Assembly: GCA_030847615.1 (NCBI GenBank)
Contig: JAUMIR010000003.1
Span: 28,084,501 to 28,148,500 of the forward strand
DNA length: 64,000 nucleotides
Direction of reading: 5' to 3'
Source of the DNA: Gambelia wislizenii
Lineage: Eukaryota; Chordata; Lepidosauria; Squamata; Crotaphytidae
The notes below the pieces were generated by a model. That model worked only from the letters and a program-made list of their open reading frames with translations, ran no database searches and had not been told where the DNA came from. Each line of letters begins with the position of its first letter. The first letter of the stretch is position 1. The position numbers were made by a program, and so were the translations under genes. Positions 34,451 to 46,635 of the stretch are shown one piece after another.

Positions 34451-34966
34451 GTCCACATAGAGATATGGAGCTTCCAGCATGACCCCCATGGCCATAGCAG
34501 AATGTCTGGATGTAGTTTGTATGAAACTTGTATACGTGGATGAGTCTTTCGGTTCACCTTGCTGTTTCCTATGCAAGTTACTGTATATATGAAGGAACCA
34601 TCTTGAATTGGGAACTGGTAAATGGGGATCTATTGTCCTCCTTCCTCCTATCCACTCTGAAAGGTATCCTGTCTATAGGACAAGGGTGTACCACCACTCA
34701 ATCATACTAGTTTCCATTTGAATGATCACTGCATGTTTGACATAAATGAACTTGGAACAGTTCCATATTTAATCAGGTGACTTCTAACTTCGCCCATCTC
34801 TTTAGAAACACATTAAGATTTTGGCAGGGTTATACTTTTGTAGTGATTCCTCTGTGTCAGCAATGGTGAGAGGATGGTCAGGGATATTTGTGCAATCCCC
34901 CCCTTAAAAAATCCTATGTGCAAAGGAAATGCTACCGTTCTAGGCCTAAATCCAATCGTATACCCT
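34451..34966. other. Intergenic sequence, nothing recognised
   Basis: No exon or named repeat. It lies between a CR1 tail and a hAT-like MITE. Confidence 0.4.
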
Positions 34967-35275
34967 CCAACTGTCCCGAATTTGTAGGCACAGTCTCAAA
35001 TTAGTCTGCTGTCATCCCAGTTTTTTCAGCTGCTTTTAAAATTTCCCAGTGTATCTCTTCTCTCACTCGCTCCCTTTGTCCTTAGTTTACTTTAGTTGCT
35101 ATAAACTGAGTTCAAAGTGCAAAAGTAGTTTGCACTCAGTTAACTCAGCATGGGAGAGATGAGAAGAGGGGGTAGAATCCTGCTCTTCCCAGGAGCCTCA
35201 GGGAAAAACAAACAATTGCAGCCTCTCTAGGCTTGTTTGTTCTTCCTAATTAATAACTTTAAACAATTAATAACT
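34967..35275 (+). mobile_element. hAT-like MITE (TATACCCTCCAAC ends), right-truncated
   Basis: The start GTATACCCTCCAACTGTCCC and interior (TTTTCAGCTGCTTTTAAAAT, TTTGCACTCAGTTAACTCAG) match 36382-36964 and 55487-55866. The right end is lost where AT-rich sequence and a CR1 begin. Confidence 0.65.
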
Positions 35276-35284
35276 TGTTAATAA

Positions 35285-35850
35285 TTAATAACTAGTCATT
35301 GATAAAGATGTTGAATAGCACTGGGCCCAGGTCAGAACCCTGTGGCACCCCGCTAATCACTTCTATCCAGGATGAAGAGGAACCATTGTTGACTACCTTT
35401 TGGGTTCACTCAGTCAACCAATTATAAATCCACCTAACAGTTATGTTGTCTAGGCCACATATTACTAATTTATTTTGCAACAGTATCATTGGGGACCTTG
35501 TCAAAGGCCTTGCTGAAATCCAGATACACTACATCCACAGCATTCCCTTCATCTACCAAGTTCGTAACTCTATCAAAAAAAGAGATAAGATTAGTCTGCC
35601 ATGACTTGTTTTTGAGAAACCCACATTGACTTTAAGTGATTGCGGTGTTCCTTTCTAAGTGCTTACACACTGCCTGTTTAATGATGTGCTCTAGAATCTT
35701 TCCTGATATTGAGACCAGACTGACTGGATGGTAATTATTTGGGTTTTCTCCCCTCCACTCACCGCCTTTTTGAAAATGGGGACAACATTTGCCCTCTTCC
35801 AGTCAGCTGGGACCTCTTCTGTTCTCCAGGAATTCTCAAAGATTATTACT
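35285..35850 (-). mobile_element. CR1 reverse transcriptase fragment, antisense
   Basis: Parallels 24740-25275 of the large CR1: GATGTTGAATAGCACTGGGC, ATCCAGGATGAAGAGGAACC and GTCAAAGGCCTTGCTGAAAT. It lacks the 3' end, and a CR1 3' end in the same orientation sits at 34215-34450. Both could derive from one element split by later insertions. Confidence 0.85.
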
Positions 35851-36381
35851 TCAGAGTCAATACACTGGAAAACAAAAAGAATATCTGTTCAACTGATAAC
35901 AAAAAGACATTCTGACATCAAGCCTCATTTGGTTCATGCAGAGCCCTTGAAAGTCAAGATAAGGCAAAACAGATCAGTAACTGCACTAACAAAGCTGGTA
36001 ATTAATGAGGGAAGTATACTAGGTAGAATCAAGCAAAGTTAAATTAGATGGTATGGCAGAGTGATTTAAAAACAGGAAACTCTTCAGAAAGGATATAATG
36101 TTTTTGCTAAAGAGTACATCTAAAAATGTCATACTGGAGATCTTTCTCTCCCCCCACTACACACACACACACATACAGACACACACATCTCCCCCTCTTG
36201 TTAGAATATAATAAGGGCCATACCAGATCAGACTGAAGGCCTGTCTAGTCCAGTATTGTGTTCACTCACTGGCCAGCCAGATACCAACAGGAAGGCCACA
36301 AGCCAAAGTGGGTAGAACAGCAAACCTTAGCAACTGATACAAGGGTGATACTGCCTCTGATACTGGAAGGAATATGAACAC

Positions 36382-36964
36382 CATACTCCAATTGTCCTGA
36401 TTTGGCGGAACAGTCCCTATCAATCTTTTGCTCTTCCACTTTCTATCTCTTCCTTCTACTTCCCTCCTTGTCCTCAGCTGGGTTCAATTACAGTTGTCCC
36501 TTCATATTACTGGGGTTTGGTTCCAGGACCCCACCCCACCCCCGTGGATACCAAAATCCATTAATACTCAAGTCCCATTATATGCAATGGCATAGCAAAA
36601 TGATGTCCCTTATATAAGATGGCAAAATCAAGGTTTGCTTTTGGGATTATTATTTTTTAAAGAATATTTTTAAGCCGTGAATACTTAAATCCGTAGATAG
36701 CAAATCTGTGGATATGGAGGGACAACTGTACTGCAAACTGAGTTCAAAGTGCAGAAGTAGTTTGCATTCAGTTAACTTGTTGGGGGGATAGGAAGGAGTA
36801 GAATCTTGCCCTTCCCAGTAGGCTCAAGAAAAAGCAAACTGTGGCAGTCTCTTGTAGCTTGTGTGATCTTCCTCATTAACAATTTCTCCCATCTTGACCG
36901 CACTCTGAGGCGGCTTGGCCACATGTGTCCCAATTCCCACCGCCGTGAAATGCTAGAGGGTGTG
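36382..36964 (+). mobile_element. hAT-like MITE with CATACTCC and GAGGGTGTG ends
   Basis: Related to 34967-35275 and 55487-55866. It begins CATACTCCAATTGTCCTGAT and ends AATGCTAGAGGGTGTG, imperfect inverted ends. It is itself split by the Tigger-like MITE at 36491-36728. Confidence 0.6.
36491..36728 (+). mobile_element. Tigger/pogo-like MITE, copy 3
   Basis: A complete 238-bp copy with CAGTTGTCCC and GGGACAACTG ends and flanking TA on both sides. Same family as 14.1-14.6 kb, and inserted into the hAT-like MITE. Confidence 0.85.
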
Positions 36965-37097
36965 GTATTCACCATGCAGTAGTCCTTTGATGGTTCTAAC
37001 ATCCATGAATTTGTCTAATCTTCTTTTAAAGGTACCCACATTGGTAGCCATGACTACATCACATGGCAATCCAGTTCAGTGGATGACTCCAGGTTAT

Positions 37098-37780
37098 AGT
37101 AATAAACACCTGAGGCAAAGCACAAAAATCAGTGTGTATAGAGCCATCGTACTGTCTATCCTCCTTTATGGATCTGAAACATGGGTCACCTATCGCCACC
37201 ACCTACGACTCCTCGAGCGCTTTCATCAGCGCTGTCTACGCACAATCCTAAATATACACTGGACTGACTATGTGACGAATGTTGCTGTCCTTGAGCAAGC
37301 AGGGATCACCAGCATTGAGGCCATGATATTGAGAACACAGCTGCGCTGGGCAGGGCACGTTTCTAGGATGGAGGACCATCGCCTCCCAAAAATACTACTC
37401 TACGGTGAACTCGCCACGGGTCAGCGTAAGAGGGGCGCTCCAAAAAAGCGATACAAAGAGTCCCTGAAACAACATCTCAGGCTTGGCCAAATTGATCACC
37501 AACAGTGGTCCGCCCTGGCCTCACATCGGGAGGCATGGAGACGCACTATCCACAATGCTGCAGCTTTATTTGAGAACTCACGCCGAACAAGTCTTGAAGA
37601 GAAACGACAACGCAGAAAGAATCACAACCCAAAAACATCACCCAAGGAGACCTTCTGCTGTGCTTTTTGCAACCGGACTTGTTTATCTCGGATTGGCCTT
37701 TTTAGTCATCAGCGCGCTTGCAGAAAGCGCGGGATGAGTCTTTCCTGAATCTTCGTTTGCGAAGAAAAGCCAGAGAGAGA
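37098..37780 (+). mobile_element. RT/finger LINE, 5'-truncated, C-terminal frame intact
   Basis: The best preserved copy. From 37098 to the stop near 37746 the frame is open for about 216 codons. It covers ISVYRAIVLSILLYGSETWV, LRWAGHVSRMEDHRLPK and LASHREAWRRTIHNAAALFE. It ends in the finger CAFCNRTCLSRIGLFSHQRA followed by Cys, a C2HC pattern. The upstream RT core is missing, so it is not functional. The frame is extended upstream by chance to 36960. The tail is a short GA/GATA repeat. Confidence 0.85.
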
Positions 37781-38221
37781 GATAGTAGTATGAGGGAGGA
37801 AGAAAAGATTCTTCTTATTCCTTCTCTTCATAGCATGCACAATTTTATGTGCTTTCATTATGTTTCTTATCATTTCCCTGAGCTGAACAGCACCAGGTGC
37901 TATCATCTTCCCTTGAAAGGCAGTTGCTCCAATCCTTTGCTCATTTTGCTTATGCTTTTCTACTAAGTCAATACAATCCCAAAAGAATTTTCCTATTTGA
38001 GTTAAATCTGTCGAAAATCAGGCTTGTGGGAGCAGGGTGCTGCAAACCACCAGGTTTCATGCAATTTGGTGTCATTTGGCATGATTTGCGTTGGAAAATT
38101 GGCTGAAATCATGCACCAAATATCAATATTTGTGGAAGCTGAAAAAATGGGGTTTGGGTCTGATGTCAGCTAATGAACCTACCCTGTTCAGTAAGTAGTA
38201 GTTCCTGTTATATATTTTAAG

Positions 38222-38303
38222 AGAGAATGTGACTTGCCCAAGATCCACCCAGACGGTTTCCATAGTTGAGCAGGGATTTGAACCCTGGTCTCCCAGAGTC
38301 CTG
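38222..38303 (-). mobile_element. Sauria-type SINE, part 1 (split by a MITE)
   Basis: AGAGAATGTGACTTGCCCAA and GGGATTTGAACCCTGGTCTC are antisense SINE. The sequence resumes at 38643 with TAGTCCAGCACTCACACCAG. Confidence 0.7.
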
Positions 38304-38642
38304 GGACTTTATCAGACAAGCCAAATCTCACCAAAAAAACAAACAAACAAAAAAAAAACAAAAAAAAAACAAAAACAAAAAAAACAGTAATTTATGACAC
38401 AATGATAGTGCAAAAGACAAAATTATCAAACATCCTCGTTGCTTACCCATTCCCATTGCATCGCACTGGTGTGAATGAGGCATCACTTTTTATTGAAGGG
38501 CTAAGCTGTCAATAAAATGTGACACCTCATTCATGCGAGTGCGATGCAGTGGGAACATGTAAGTGACAACAATGTCTGATAATTTCTTCACTTTCTGCTA
38601 TCATTGTGTCCTAATGCTGTGGTTTTTGCTGTGTCTAATAAA
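38304..38642. mobile_element. Foldback MITE inserted in a SINE
   Basis: The ends GGGACTTTATCAGAC and GTCTAATAAAGTCCC are inverted. Long inverted arms (about 38389-38500 and 38505-38613) share ACACAATGATAG and TGCATCGCACT. An A/AC-rich stretch at 38331-38386 lies in the left arm. The superfamily is unknown. Confidence 0.6.
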
Positions 38643-38690
38643 GTCCCTAGTCCAGCACTCACACCAGTACACCATGCTAGCTCAAAAGCT
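38643..38690 (-). mobile_element. Sauria-type SINE, part 2
   Basis: Continues the tRNA head of the split SINE to CCATGCTAGCTC. Confidence 0.65.
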
Positions 38691-39754
38691 TTATTTGTTT
38701 CTACCTGTTTTGACCCAGGGACTTTTCATATGTCAGGCAAATGTGATAACCAGTATGCTATAGAAACTCACACAGTATAAGGAGAGAGCAGCATAATGTA
38801 AAACACTGGAGAACCATTGCCATCGGAAACAGTTATGTGATTGTCTGAGAATTCTCTGTCTTTTTGCTGTTTTGTGTAACTTAACCATCTCTCTCTGTGT
38901 ACGTGTGTGTGTTCAGTTTGTCCTCTCTGTTGTTGTTCTTTCTAATTTAACAATCTCTTGCTTGTCAGATAATGTGAAAGGGAATACAAATATTCTTCCT
39001 GTGTAATTCCTAGGAAGCTGAGCGCGGACTGTGATGCACTGTAACTTATTGCTTAGTGCATCTTGCAGCAGGAAACATGATTTTGCCATAAGCTGAACCC
39101 CAGGTGAGATCAATTTGTGAGGAACAGATAGCAAACCTAGTGGGAGGCCTGGAAACAGGTGCCTACCCTCTTGTTTTATATCTTGATCACGCAGTGTTAC
39201 TAAGAGAGCATGAAAACCACTTCTGCTGGATACAACAAATGATTAGGAAGCACAATAACTTTACCCCACACCAGTCTAGAGTGTGAGCTGAACAGAATTA
39301 AAGCAGCAGAGAGTTTGATAGCACCTTAAAAAGCAAAGGCAGCTACATGTTTTTTTAATGGGAAGCCTTCAGAACCATCCAGGAAGCAGAAAGCCCAACA
39401 GATTTTAAAACATTAACTAACAGATAGTATTACTTCGACACAGTTTTAAATGCTGCAAGTGGCAGAAGTGGAAAATCTTGCACAAAGGGAGCTGCATGAT
39501 GATGCTCAACTACATGAAAACTGTAATAGCGTAGCACAGTTGGCTGTAAGGTGTTCATGTATCCTGTGGTTGTCAGCTGATAGTCCTCTCTTTAGTGGCT
39601 TCCATATACTTGGAGAGCTGTCCAGGCTTCTAGTGTTCTTTCTTTTTTTTTTAAAGAACAGTAAGAAGGGAGAGCACAGGTCTTGAATACACCCACTTGC
39701 AGTTAGTACTAGGACAGAAGACTGATTGGGCAGAGGCACACAGAGCATCTGGTG
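38691..39754. other. Intergenic sequence, nothing recognised
   Basis: TG-rich run near 38900-38912 and a T run near 39641. No exon or named repeat. Confidence 0.45.
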
Positions 39755-39965
39755 CATATTCATACTACACAATTATACTCCTATTATTCCTTTTTAACTC
39801 CCATGGAATTCTGCAGTTGTAGTTTCATGGGGCACTAGAACAATCTGGCTAAGAACTCTAAATGCTCCTTCCTAAACTGCCAATCCCAGGACTTCATAGG
39901 GTGGACTCATGACAATTGAAGTGGGAAAATGACATTATAACTGTGTAGTGTGAATTGGCCCTAGG
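39755..39965. mobile_element. hAT-like MITE of the GGAATTCTG/CCCAGGA family
   Basis: The ends CATACTACACAATTATA and TATAACTGTGTAGTGTGAAT are inverted. The interior has CCATGGAATTCTGCAGTTGT and ATCCCAGGACTTCATAGG. Related to 52.04 and 58.01 kb. Confidence 0.6.
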
Positions 39966-40014
39966 TCACACTTACCTGTCCCACTTACCTTGAAGTGTAT
40001 TGCATTTCTACTTA

Positions 40015-41465
40015 TAATCATAGAGTGAAAGGGACCCCATTGGCCATCATCCAACCTCCCACTCAATGCAAGAACTCCAGTGACAGCATCCCCAGCAGGT
40101 AGCTGTCCAACCTCTTTTCAAAGACATCCAGAGAAAGAGACCCCGCCACTTCCCTGGGAAATTGGTTCCATTGCTGAACCGTTCTTACCATCAAGAACTT
40201 CTTTCTAATGTTCAATCAAAATGTACCTTCCTGTAACCATTAGACCTGGTCCTACCCTCTGGACCATCAGTGAACCTACGTACCTTCTCCTCTCTGCAAG
40301 CTTGTCTTCACTGGCAAAATGCCCCAAACCCATACTCATCTTGTATTCACTGTGCAGTTGCCATATGACATTCTTGATGATTTGTTGATTCATCAGGTTT
40401 TGCAGGAAAATCTGGGTCTAAAAGGTTCATGGGTTGCTCTGCATTTCAGGGGAAGCCAGATTATTAGCCACGTGGCAGATGTGGATTGGCTTTGGTGCAA
40501 AGCTGGGGGTGGAGCTTCCAGTGGATGGGACTCCATTCTACCAGTGTGCAGGCAGTTTTAATATCTCTGCTTATCTAGTACAATACTCTGAGACAACATA
40601 TATTTGCATGCATCAGTGAACAGTGAACGGGGAAAAAACCCCATTGGAGCAGCCCTGGCTGTGTGGCCAGAAATAATGTGATGTATAGGACACGTGATCA
40701 GCATAGGACTACCCTTTTATTCTGACGCAGATTACAGTATGATGGGATACTCTGATCTCCCATCAGACAAACCCCAGTGGGCTCTCTGCAGATCAAAAAC
40801 ATCCACAGTAGCTACAAGGTGGGTTTGGGGTTTCCTGCCAGTGTAGACAAGCCCTGTGACAAACCTTGAGGTATTTAATGAGCATGATCATGCCACTTCT
40901 AAGTCTTTTCTGCACCACTCTGAACTTGCCCAACTCCCTCAACCTTTCCTTATATGTGTTGTTCTCCATACCTCTTATATTGGTTGCCCTTCTCTGAACC
41001 TGCTTGAACTTGTCTAAATCCTTAAAACAAGGCACACAAAACTGAACACAGTACTTTGGATGAGGCCTGACTAGCACAGAATATAGTGAGACTATTAATT
41101 CTACTAAAGAAGGCTAAAATATTATTCATCCTCTGTCTTGCAGCACCACACTGCTGGGCCATGTTCAGCTTATGACCAACAAAAACCCCAAAGTATTTTT
41201 CACAGGTACTGCTGCTAAGTCAAACATCCCCCTTCTTATACCTGTGCATTTGAATTTTTTTGTGGCCCAAATTTAGAATTTTGCATTTGTTTCTGCTGAA
41301 TTTTATTCTTTTACTTTTAGCCAAATTTTCAAGTTTATCAAGACCCTTTTGAATTCTGTTCCTATCTTCCAATGTGTTAGCTATCTCTCCCAGTTATGTC
41401 TCATCTGTTAACTTTATAAGGATTTCTTCTACCCTCTCAGTCTAAGTCATTGATAAAAATGACTA
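40015..41465 (-). mobile_element. CR1 LINE, antisense, split by a MITE
   Basis: Part one, 40015-40297, is the 3' end (ATCATAGAGTGAAAGGGACC, GAACTTCTTTCTAATGTTCA). Part two, 40858-41465, continues upstream in the element (TGAACTTGCCCAACTCCCTC, TGAACACAGTACTTTGGATG, GACCCTTTTGAATTCTGTTC). The frame remnant on the minus strand reads LVRPHPKYCVQF near 41.07 kb. More diverged than the 23.8-kb copy, so older. Confidence 0.8.
40298..40857. mobile_element. hAT-like MITE inside CR1
   Basis: The left end CAAGCTTGTCTTCACTGGCA and the reverse complement of the right end, CAGGGCTTGTCTACACTGGC, align as inverted repeats of about 35 bp, also sharing CCCCAAACCC. 560 bp long. It interrupts the CR1 consensus cleanly. 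No frame of interest. Confidence 0.65.
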
Positions 41466-43387
41466 CATTTCTTATTTCAAAATTGGTACCGTATTTGTAT
41501 TTGCACTTATATTTTAGGATAGCTATTTAGAATCATTTACTTCCTTGCTTTTCTCAGTGGGTGAATGGATCCTACTATCTGAGTGTGAATTCTGAGCTGA
41601 GAAGTGACCCTTAGACAAACTCTGTTCTCTTTGGAAGTGATCACCAACAAAGGGCTCTCTCGCATCTCTATCAAGCATCCCCCTGGCCCAAGACAAAGGC
41701 CCCATGGACTTAAAACCTGAGGGGACTCATAAGGAAGAGCACAGTCTTTTGGATCCAAAGCTGCATAGGTCATAATTGAGGTTCCCAAATTTCAGGGCTT
41801 GTGCCCAATTCCCCCATCCTCAGTGTGAAAAGAAGGAATCTCAGGGTGAGAGCTCTGCCTTGAAAATTGTGAAATAACAACAGCAACAACACGGTTTGGT
41901 GTTTATTATTTAAATTGCATACTCTGCAACTGTGACTGATGCTTAATGTATCAAGGGCTGCCCTTGGAATTTCTCCCCTTGTACCATCATCTGCACCCGT
42001 GACATTACAAGGTTCAGGGTTTTGCCAAGAAATTTTGCTCTAGTTCATAATTAGCACTTTAAATTGTATCCACAAGCAGACTTACAGCTGGAAAGTTAGT
42101 ATGCCAAGGAACAGAATAAGGTCATGGTATTTTTTTATCCCTGATGTGCTCTTAAAAAAGGTCCCCAACTTTTTGGAACCATACTATCTGGGATAATATA
42201 CAAAAATGATACCACTACTTGCAGGATAACAGGATAGTCCAGTTCACTCTCACCAGTTCAGGATCCCACCACCTCATGGCTAACAGGCAAGGCTAAATAT
42301 GGATGGCAGGACCCTTTTTTTGTAGAAGGTAATTTGTAGTGTTTTTTCCATAAAATCTAGCATTCAAGTATAAGAACTGAGGGATACTTTTTGGCCCAGA
42401 AAAGTTGTTTGTTGACAGATCACTTGGGATTATTAATACTAGTGTGGAAATGGAATTCACTGTCATAAAACAAGCTTGAGAAACACAAATATTTTACTAG
42501 TCCTGTTTTCCTTCCCCTACTAAATATATATTTATAAGTTTGTAGAAAAGAATGAATCCCGGAGGACACGAACTGCCTTCATTTCAGTGAAGATTTTTTT
42601 CTTGAAGTCTTTTGAAGACAGATTCCCTTTCACAGATGTGAAGTCTTTGATGTCATGCTATTTAATTTTCCCATTAACATATAAGTATGTAAACGTGCCA
42701 CAGTGAAGGGGGAGGGTGATGAGCTGAAACTGCAAGAAACAAGGCAAAAAAGATATGTTTGAAAGTCCTTAAAAAGGTAAGACTGCCCACTTGGGCCTTT
42801 TCTGATACTGGATTTACATTTTTCATGGCTTATATTCATGCTCGATATTGTGCAGTTTCCACTCTGCTGCCACAAAGTAGTCTGTGTCACGGGATAACAG
42901 AAATCAGGCAGCAATCAGGCACAAATAACCTTTAATGCCTATTGATTCCAGTTTTCAGATTCCCGTGCGCAGAAGTGGGATACATGATCAGGCTGATATT
43001 ATATCCTATAAAGCAGTATCATGCTGATTCAAACATTTGTCGATCTAGTTTACTGCTTTACTTGGAACAGAAGTGATCCAGCATGAGCAGAGCTAGGAAG
43101 TAACTAATTTTTCTAACAAGTGACTTTGATAACTAGCAACATTTTGCAGTAATGAGCTGAAATGGAGTTACTTTTTGCTTGTCATGGTCATGGATATACA
43201 GTAGTTCACTTTTCAGTGGATGTAGTTCACTTTTCAGTGGTATAGGAAAGAGGTTGTCTTCTTTTTACTTATTACCAGTTCTGTATGTAGCATCAGTCTG
43301 AGCAATGGGAGCGGAAGGAGGAAGGGTCACATGGACAGCTGCCTTATGATACGGTCAGGAAAGATTGCTTGCCTCAGATAATAAAGG
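41466..43387. other. Intergenic sequence, short local duplication only
   Basis: TAGTTCACTTTTCAGTGG is tandemly doubled near 43202-43240. The two overlapping antisense frames at 41523-41788 lack any supporting signal. Confidence 0.45.
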
Positions 43388-43915
43388 GCTTGTCTACATG
43401 AGCCAGGATATGCCGGCTCCTTGTTCAGCCTATCCTGGCTGCAGAGCTGGCCCTGTTACCTCAACAAAAGGGGCCAGAATCCAGACAGGATTGCTGACCC
43501 ATCACTGCCACTGTTGCCACTGCCACCATTTTCTTTGCTGACTCAGAGGCAGGAAGGGGGGCACAACATGTGACTGAAGGGCTCCTACATGTGACCATGC
43601 TGTGGGACTCCTGTATGGCTTCTGGGAGAGCCAGGGGGATGGCAGTGGCAGTGAGGTGGTGGCATGTCAGATGGGCTCCTGGAAACACACAGGGCCTGAT
43701 CCAGGTTTGGGCCAGCTATAATGGAGTAAACAGGTATTTTGCTGTAATGCTTTATCAAGCCCTATCCTGCCTTTCCACCGTCCGAGTCCTGTATCTGCCC
43801 TGGGGTTGGTGAGGACTGCACAGGGGAAGAATGGGGCAAATGTCCTGTGTCATATGGACTTCAGGGCTCTGAGACAGAGGCAAGACAGAGTATTTAGCCT
43901 GTGTAGACAAGCCCA
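43388..43915. mobile_element. hAT-like MITE, GGGCTTGTCTACA ends
   Basis: GGGCTTGTCTACATGAG at 43388 and TGTGTAGACAAGCCC at the other end form inverted termini, as in the copy at 40.3 kb. The interior is GC-rich with CACTGCCACTGTTGCC-type words. A target duplication is not evident. Confidence 0.6.
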
Positions 43916-45897
43916 AAGCCCTTGACAAAGAAGCTGCCTTTTTTTTTTTTTACATAGTCTTTTTATACTCATCTTTCTCATCCTCTGTCTAACTGAATGT
44001 GTTTTAACAACATCATAATTGAGAGGCTGGCAAAGAATGGCTAGAGAAACATGGACTTTTGGTGCTGGGTTACAGCAGTATGTCTGCAGTAAATAATGCA
44101 ATAATCAAAGCTTGACCTGGGAATGAAAGAATTCTACTGTAGCTAATCCTGTTGTAGCCACGTGTGCCTGCCTACCACAGGCAAGATAAACAGCAGTTTC
44201 CCCAGATTCCCTTACTGAGCATGCACAAACAGCAAAACAGAGAAGAGAGGAAAGACTATAAACCTGCCTCACTAGCTGCCCCCCCCCCCGGATGTTAACC
44301 TCTCCCTTATAGATTCTATGTATAAGTTTGGCTACCAAAGTGGAAATTATAAGAAGAGTGGAGGCTGGTAAAAAAAGATAGATGTATGGATGCATTTTCA
44401 AAGATGCTTTCAAGTGGTCTCTGGAAGGTTCAAAATGTTTTTGTTTGACTTACAGAAGCAATTACCTGACCAGGTTGTTTCATTTCACAAATAGATATTA
44501 TTAGTTTTGAATAAAAAAGTTTGCTGAAATATGTTGAACCACTCTGCATTATGCAGTGGCACAATATCAACAGTAACAGTAACTTGTTAGGAACAAGTAA
44601 TTCAGTGAGTTATACTCCCGGATGACAGTAACAATAAAAATTGGGTGATCAGTGCAATTAATAAAATAACTAGTTTCTTTTTAAAAAGTAGAATTTCAGG
44701 TTCTGAAGAGAACTTAAGGAGATGACTTTGATAGCCTGCTGCAAATTGAAGTATTATAAAACAGAGATGTCCTGGAATAAATCTGGAACTTTCTGGGAAT
44801 ACTGACCAATGGCCCCTGTCCAATAATGTTCACTCCAAGATACATTGTGGAAACCTCTGTGCCTCTTGAAAACCCTTATTGAATTTGGTAAGTGAAGAAA
44901 ATAACTTTTAAATCCCTTTATATCATAGGAAGGCACCCAAAATTGTTGCCACGTTGAAAATTGTTGCTATGTTGAAAAAGTCAGACAGAAAATTATTATT
45001 AAACTCCACCTGATGAATGACCTCTATCAATAGTCTCAAGGATTGCCAAGGACCTGCTCCATACAAACATGTGCCTTGATCTTCTTTGGTGAAATTATCC
45101 TGCTCTTTTGGACCCTGTTCCACAGGCTTGTTGAGATTAGATCATCTTGTTGAGATCAAAAGAAAGAAACAGGTCACCAGACTAAGAGGCTTACCACACA
45201 CTGAAGTAAAGCTGCAGTACAGCAGGAAGGTTCTGTCTTCTGTGCTAACTTAGTGCGTGACATCATCATTCTTCTGTGGGAGGCCAAGGTCAAACTGCAT
45301 CTTTTGCTAACCACAAAAACCCGTTAACAAAAAGACATGGTTTTACCTCAGTCTCCCATGGGACCGGAACATCAGAACACCAGAAGAACAATGATGCCAT
45401 GCGATAAGGCAGTATGGAAAGCAGAACCTTCTGGTTGCCCTACCTCTTTACTTCGGCATATGGTAAGCCTTTAACAAACCTGTAGCAATCCAAAACTAAG
45501 TTTCATCCACTGAGGATCTGATGTAGCATACTTCAAAAATCCCACCAACTCACACCGTGCACTGTACTGGTGGGATGATGTGGGTTTTTTTGGTGGGGAG
45601 GGGGTTGCAGAAAAGATGTCCTACAAAAAATCTTATGACCTACTTCTGCATCTGCTGCATGGATGTTACCTCATTTCAAAATACCAACCTTCAATGAAAA
45701 CAAGAGGACTCTGTGTTTCACCCACAAAAATGTCTTGAGATTCTATGCTTCTGTTAAGCTGACAAAATATTATCACCACCACATCTTATAGCAACTGCAG
45801 TTTTTCATGTACTTTCAAGGGTGAGCAAAGTGTGCTCTGCAAACTAAGGCTAGCTTTTCTAACACACACACACTCCCTAGGATTACATTGCTGAAAG
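43916..45897. other. Intergenic sequence, nothing recognised
   Basis: T run at 43938, C run at 44280. No exon or named repeat seen. Confidence 0.45.
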
Positions 45898-46266
45898 ATA
45901 TCTCTCTCTGGCTTTTCTTCGCAAAGAAGATTCAGGAAGGACTCATCCTGCACTTTCTGCAAGTGCGCTGGTGACTAAAAAGGCCAATCTGAGATAAACA
46001 AGTCTGGTTGCAGAAAGCACAGCAGAAGGTCTCCTTGGGTGATAGTTTCGGGTTGTGGCAGGAGTTCTCAAATAAGGCTGCAGCATTGTGGATAGTGCAT
46101 CTCCATGCCTCCCAATGTGAGGCCAGGGTGGACCATTGTTGGTGATCAATTTGGCAAAGCCTGAGATGTTGTTTCAGGGAGTCCTTGAATCACTTTTTTG
46201 GAGTGCCCCTCTTACGCTGACCCGTGGTGAGTTCACTGTAGAGTACTATTTTGGGGAGGCGATGGT
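45898..46266 (-). mobile_element. RT/finger LINE fragment, antisense
   Basis: The reverse strand matches the 3' part of the family, including its GA-repeat tail and the finger region. Near 46059 about 45 bp present in the other copies are deleted. 5'-truncated at 46266. Confidence 0.85.
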
Positions 46267-46588
46267 CACATAGGCTTTAAATGTATAGAATCCCTGGTTT
46301 GAATGCTAGCATCTCCAACTAAATACATCAGGTAGCAGCAGCAGGTCATGTGCAAGATTGAGCATGGAGAACCACTTGTAGGGTCAAATGGGCAAATAGT
46401 CTGAACTGGTTTAAAGTGAGATATTCTGTGAGATAAAGACCATAATCAGTTGATGCAGGGATGTATGGTTCAGCACTCATTAATAATTTTAACTTTATCC
46501 AAATGCCCTTTGCTTCTTTAGGATGCAACTTTAACTTAAGAATGTACATGGAGCATGTCTCATCAGGCTCAACTGGACTGACTGACTG

Positions 46589-46593
46589 ACTGA

Positions 46594-46630
<37 letters not shown>

Positions 46631-46635
46631 TGTTG
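46589..46635. repeat. (CTGA)n, (TC)n and (TG)n compound microsatellite
   Basis: A compound run starting with GACTGACTGACTG near 46575. A CA-rich partner run lies at 46829-46872, about 240 bp away. Confidence 0.9.

Larger units (their letters stand above)
36199..37095. mobile_element. Unclassified retroelement-like piece carrying nested MITEs
   Basis: The flanks 36199-36381 (TACCAGATCAGACTGAAGGC, TACTGCCTCTGATACTGGAA) and 36965-37095 (ATTTGTCTAATCTTCTTTTA, GTAGCCATGACTACATCA) look like two halves of one repeat common in reptile genomes. They are separated by the hAT-like MITE. Confidence 0.45.

Noticed and set aside
36960..37097. N-terminal extension of the LINE frame
   Set aside because: This part belongs to the flanking repeat. 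The frame joins the LINE only by chance.
41523..41788. Two overlapping antisense frames as a small gene
   Set aside because: No start context, splice site or similarity, and both frames are short enough for chance.
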